The notes under the pieces were generated by a model, which was given only the letters and a program-made list of their open reading frames with translations, did no database searches and was not told the origin of the DNA. Shown in pieces: positions 63,208 to 64,000 of a DNA stretch of 64,000 bases (position 1 is the first letter of the stretch; every line of letters begins with the position of its first letter). The translations under genes and the position numbers were made by a program. This DNA is from Desertivirga brevis (GTDB taxonomy: Bacteria; Bacteroidota; Bacteroidia; Sphingobacteriales; Sphingobacteriaceae). The stretch is taken from contig NZ_JAFEWF010000003.1 in assembly GCF_017355835.1 (NCBI RefSeq), forward strand, positions 328,805 through 392,804, in the 5' to 3' direction.

Positions 63208-63333
63208 TCTGGTGCGGTCTGCTTCCGTTCAGTTGCTTATCAGTTGCGGATAACGTGCGGTTTCAGCGCACGTTATCCGCAACTGATCGGAAGCTGATGG
63301 CTAGAGATCCGAAGCAGTACAAAAGCAGGTAGG
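63182..63333. repeat. Large nested hairpin with 21-bp perfect inner arms
   Basis: Inner arms 63239-63259 and 63267-63287 are perfect inverted copies (21 bp, core TTGCGGATAACGTGCG) with a 7-base loop. Outwards pair GCTTCCG/CGGAAGC (63221-63227, 63288-63294), CTTCGGATCT/AGATCCGAAG (63201-63210, 63305-63314) and CCTACCT/AGGTAGG (63182-63188, 63327-63333). The left side has an extra 11 bases (63228-63238) that look like a duplicate of the neighbouring unit: TTCAGTTGC versus ATCAGTTGC, 11 bp apart. Could be a structured RNA or a DNA cruciform. Confidence 0.88.
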
Positions 63334-63450
63334 GCGTTTGCTGCTAATTTTCCGTAAAAACCTCCCTGAACAGAAGCTCACAACGGCGGATGAAGGTTTT
63401 GAAGGTTCTTCTTAGCAAATGTAAAACAACCAGACGTTCAAGAAAATCGA

Positions 63451-63490
63451 TGGCGGTATCTGGCGGCGAAATGGCGGCACTTGGCGGTGA
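63451..63490. repeat. 10-11-bp-period array, key word TGGCGG
   Basis: TGGCGG at 63451, 63461, 63472 and 63482, spaced 10, 11 and 10 bp. Interval bases vary. Confidence 0.82.
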
Positions 63491-63521
63491 AGTGATGACA
63501 AATGACTTTCTCAGTGAGCCA

Positions 63522-63631
63522 TTTCTTCAGCTCTTGTTCAGTCCTTCTTCAGTTCTTGTTCAGTTCAAACCCCGTTTCCGGCCTGTTTAGCTGAAGAAAG
63601 GGTAACCAAGGTATGAGCGAGAACTGAACAA
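63522..63631. repeat. 11-bp-period TTCAG array followed by its inverted 11-mers
   Basis: TTCAG at 63526, 63537, 63548 and 63559, exactly 11 bp apart. Downstream are inverted 11-mers: TTTCTTCAGCT (63522-63532) returns as AGCTGAAGAAA (63589-63599), and TTGTTCAGTTC (63556-63566) as GAACTGAACAA (63621-63631). The inverted copies are in the same order as the originals, so they cannot all pair in one simple nested stem. Confidence 0.85.
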
Positions 63632-63687
63632 AGGGGGGGAGAATGTGCAGGTTAAGCTGGTCTTTGTCTAAAAGATTAGGCATTAAG

Positions 63688-63740
63688 TCCACCAAGTGGT
63701 GGATTTGATACCGCTTTGCCGCTAACAAGGTCCGGCAAAG
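63688..63740. repeat. Two short palindromes
   Basis: TCCACCA-AG-TGGTGGA (63688-63703) is perfect with a 2-base centre. CTTTGCCG (63714-63721) and CGGCAAAG (63733-63740) form an 8-bp stem with an 11-base loop. Confidence 0.75.
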
Positions 63741-63765
63741 ACATATCTCATAGATATCGAAGGTA

Positions 63766-63820
63766 TAGATAGAGCATAGATAGTGCATAGATGAAGCACA
63801 GATAAAGCATAGATAGTCCG
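63766..63820. repeat. 11-bp-period array, key word ATAGAT
   Basis: TAGAT (once CAGAT) at 63766, 63777, 63788, 63799 and 63810, exactly 11 bp apart, with unit GCATAGATAGT-like. The strictest and longest array of the mosaic. Confidence 0.9.
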
Positions 63821-64000
63821 ATGGAGAGCACTAAAAAAGTAATAACGACAACAATGAGAAAAAATGAAGATCCATGATACTAAAGGACAAAATCCCCTCG
63901 TTTAGGAATAGGTTTTACAGGAATGGGAGATCTGCTGAGGGGAAAACCAACACTAACACGCAGATCATCAACTTGTTTTAAACTATTTTAAAAAACAGCT
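63821..64000. other. Gene-free window end with a possible hairpin
   Basis: No gene is seen. CCCCTC near 63895 and GAGGGG near 63938 could pair across a 35-40 base loop, with A/T-rich flanks. The sequence runs off the window end. Confidence 0.4.

Noticed and set aside
63390..63590. 66-residue open frame on the + strand
   Set aside because: It runs through the TGGCGG and TTCAG arrays, whose 10-11 bp period does not keep a reading frame; composition is repeat-driven.
62943..63820. CRISPR array
   Set aside because: Units are 10-11 bp with changing key words; there are no 25-40 bp identical repeats with spacers and no cas genes nearby.

Overview
The window is a gene-dense chromosomal segment of a Bacteroidota bacterium, most likely of the Sphingobacteriales (Pedobacter/Mucilaginibacter-like). 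The evidence is two type IX secretion proteins (PorT, PorG-like), a DUF5683 protein after parB, a DUF5684-fused signal peptidase, the uppS-bamA-skp-skp block, long-form PurF, and promoters of the TTTG-N19/20-TAnnTTTG type. No insertion sequence, prophage, CRISPR array, rRNA or tRNA gene was seen.

Layout. 1-3.5 kb: 3' end of parB, a DUF5683 membrane protein, dapB and lepB in one + strand run ending at a hairpin shared with convergent purL (3.5-7.2 kb). 7.5-9.7 kb: surE, a small membrane protein and lpxB, overlapping end to end. 9.8-10.0 kb: a 36-codon gene with a near-perfect promoter on the - strand. 10-12.2 kb: a sulfatase and a HAD protein. 12.3-17.4 kb: an L-arabinose locus, araR-like regulator then araB-araD-araA, with hairpins between genes and shared TTGT-N3-ACAA palindromes. 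17.7-25 kb: an orphan ECF sigma factor, APC permease, PAP2 phosphatase plus GT39-like glycosyltransferase, and an M3 peptidase. 25-28.2 kb: engB-ubiA-crp-epimerase on the - strand. 28.3-33.6 kb: ubiE-porT, an SDR, yqeY-like, hydrolase, CBS protein and nadK. 33.7-39.2 kb: outer-membrane assembly genes porG-uppS-bamA-skp-skp. 39.3-47 kb: nuoHIJKLMN (membrane arm plus NuoI of complex I) with no nuoA-G beside it. 47-62.7 kb: purF, LysE-type and sugar transporters, dCMP deaminase, SDR, two small proteins, CinA C-domain, an M16 peptidase pair, pfkB, a ferritin-like protein, a flavin-type stress protein, a PAS-GAF-PAS histidine kinase, a DUF4180 protein and an MFS exporter.

The last 1.3 kb (62.7-64.0 kb) has no credible gene. 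It is a mosaic of short degenerate arrays that use different key words but nearly all share a 10-11 bp period, the DNA helical repeat. They are interleaved with inverted 11-mers and a large hairpin with 21-bp perfect inner arms. This is the least explained and most interesting part of the window.

Functional themes are envelope building (lpxB, uppS, bamA, skp, porT, porG, lepB), respiration (menaquinone methylation, complex I), purine synthesis (purL, purF) and arabinose catabolism under what looks like a catalytically dead Nudix-fold regulator.
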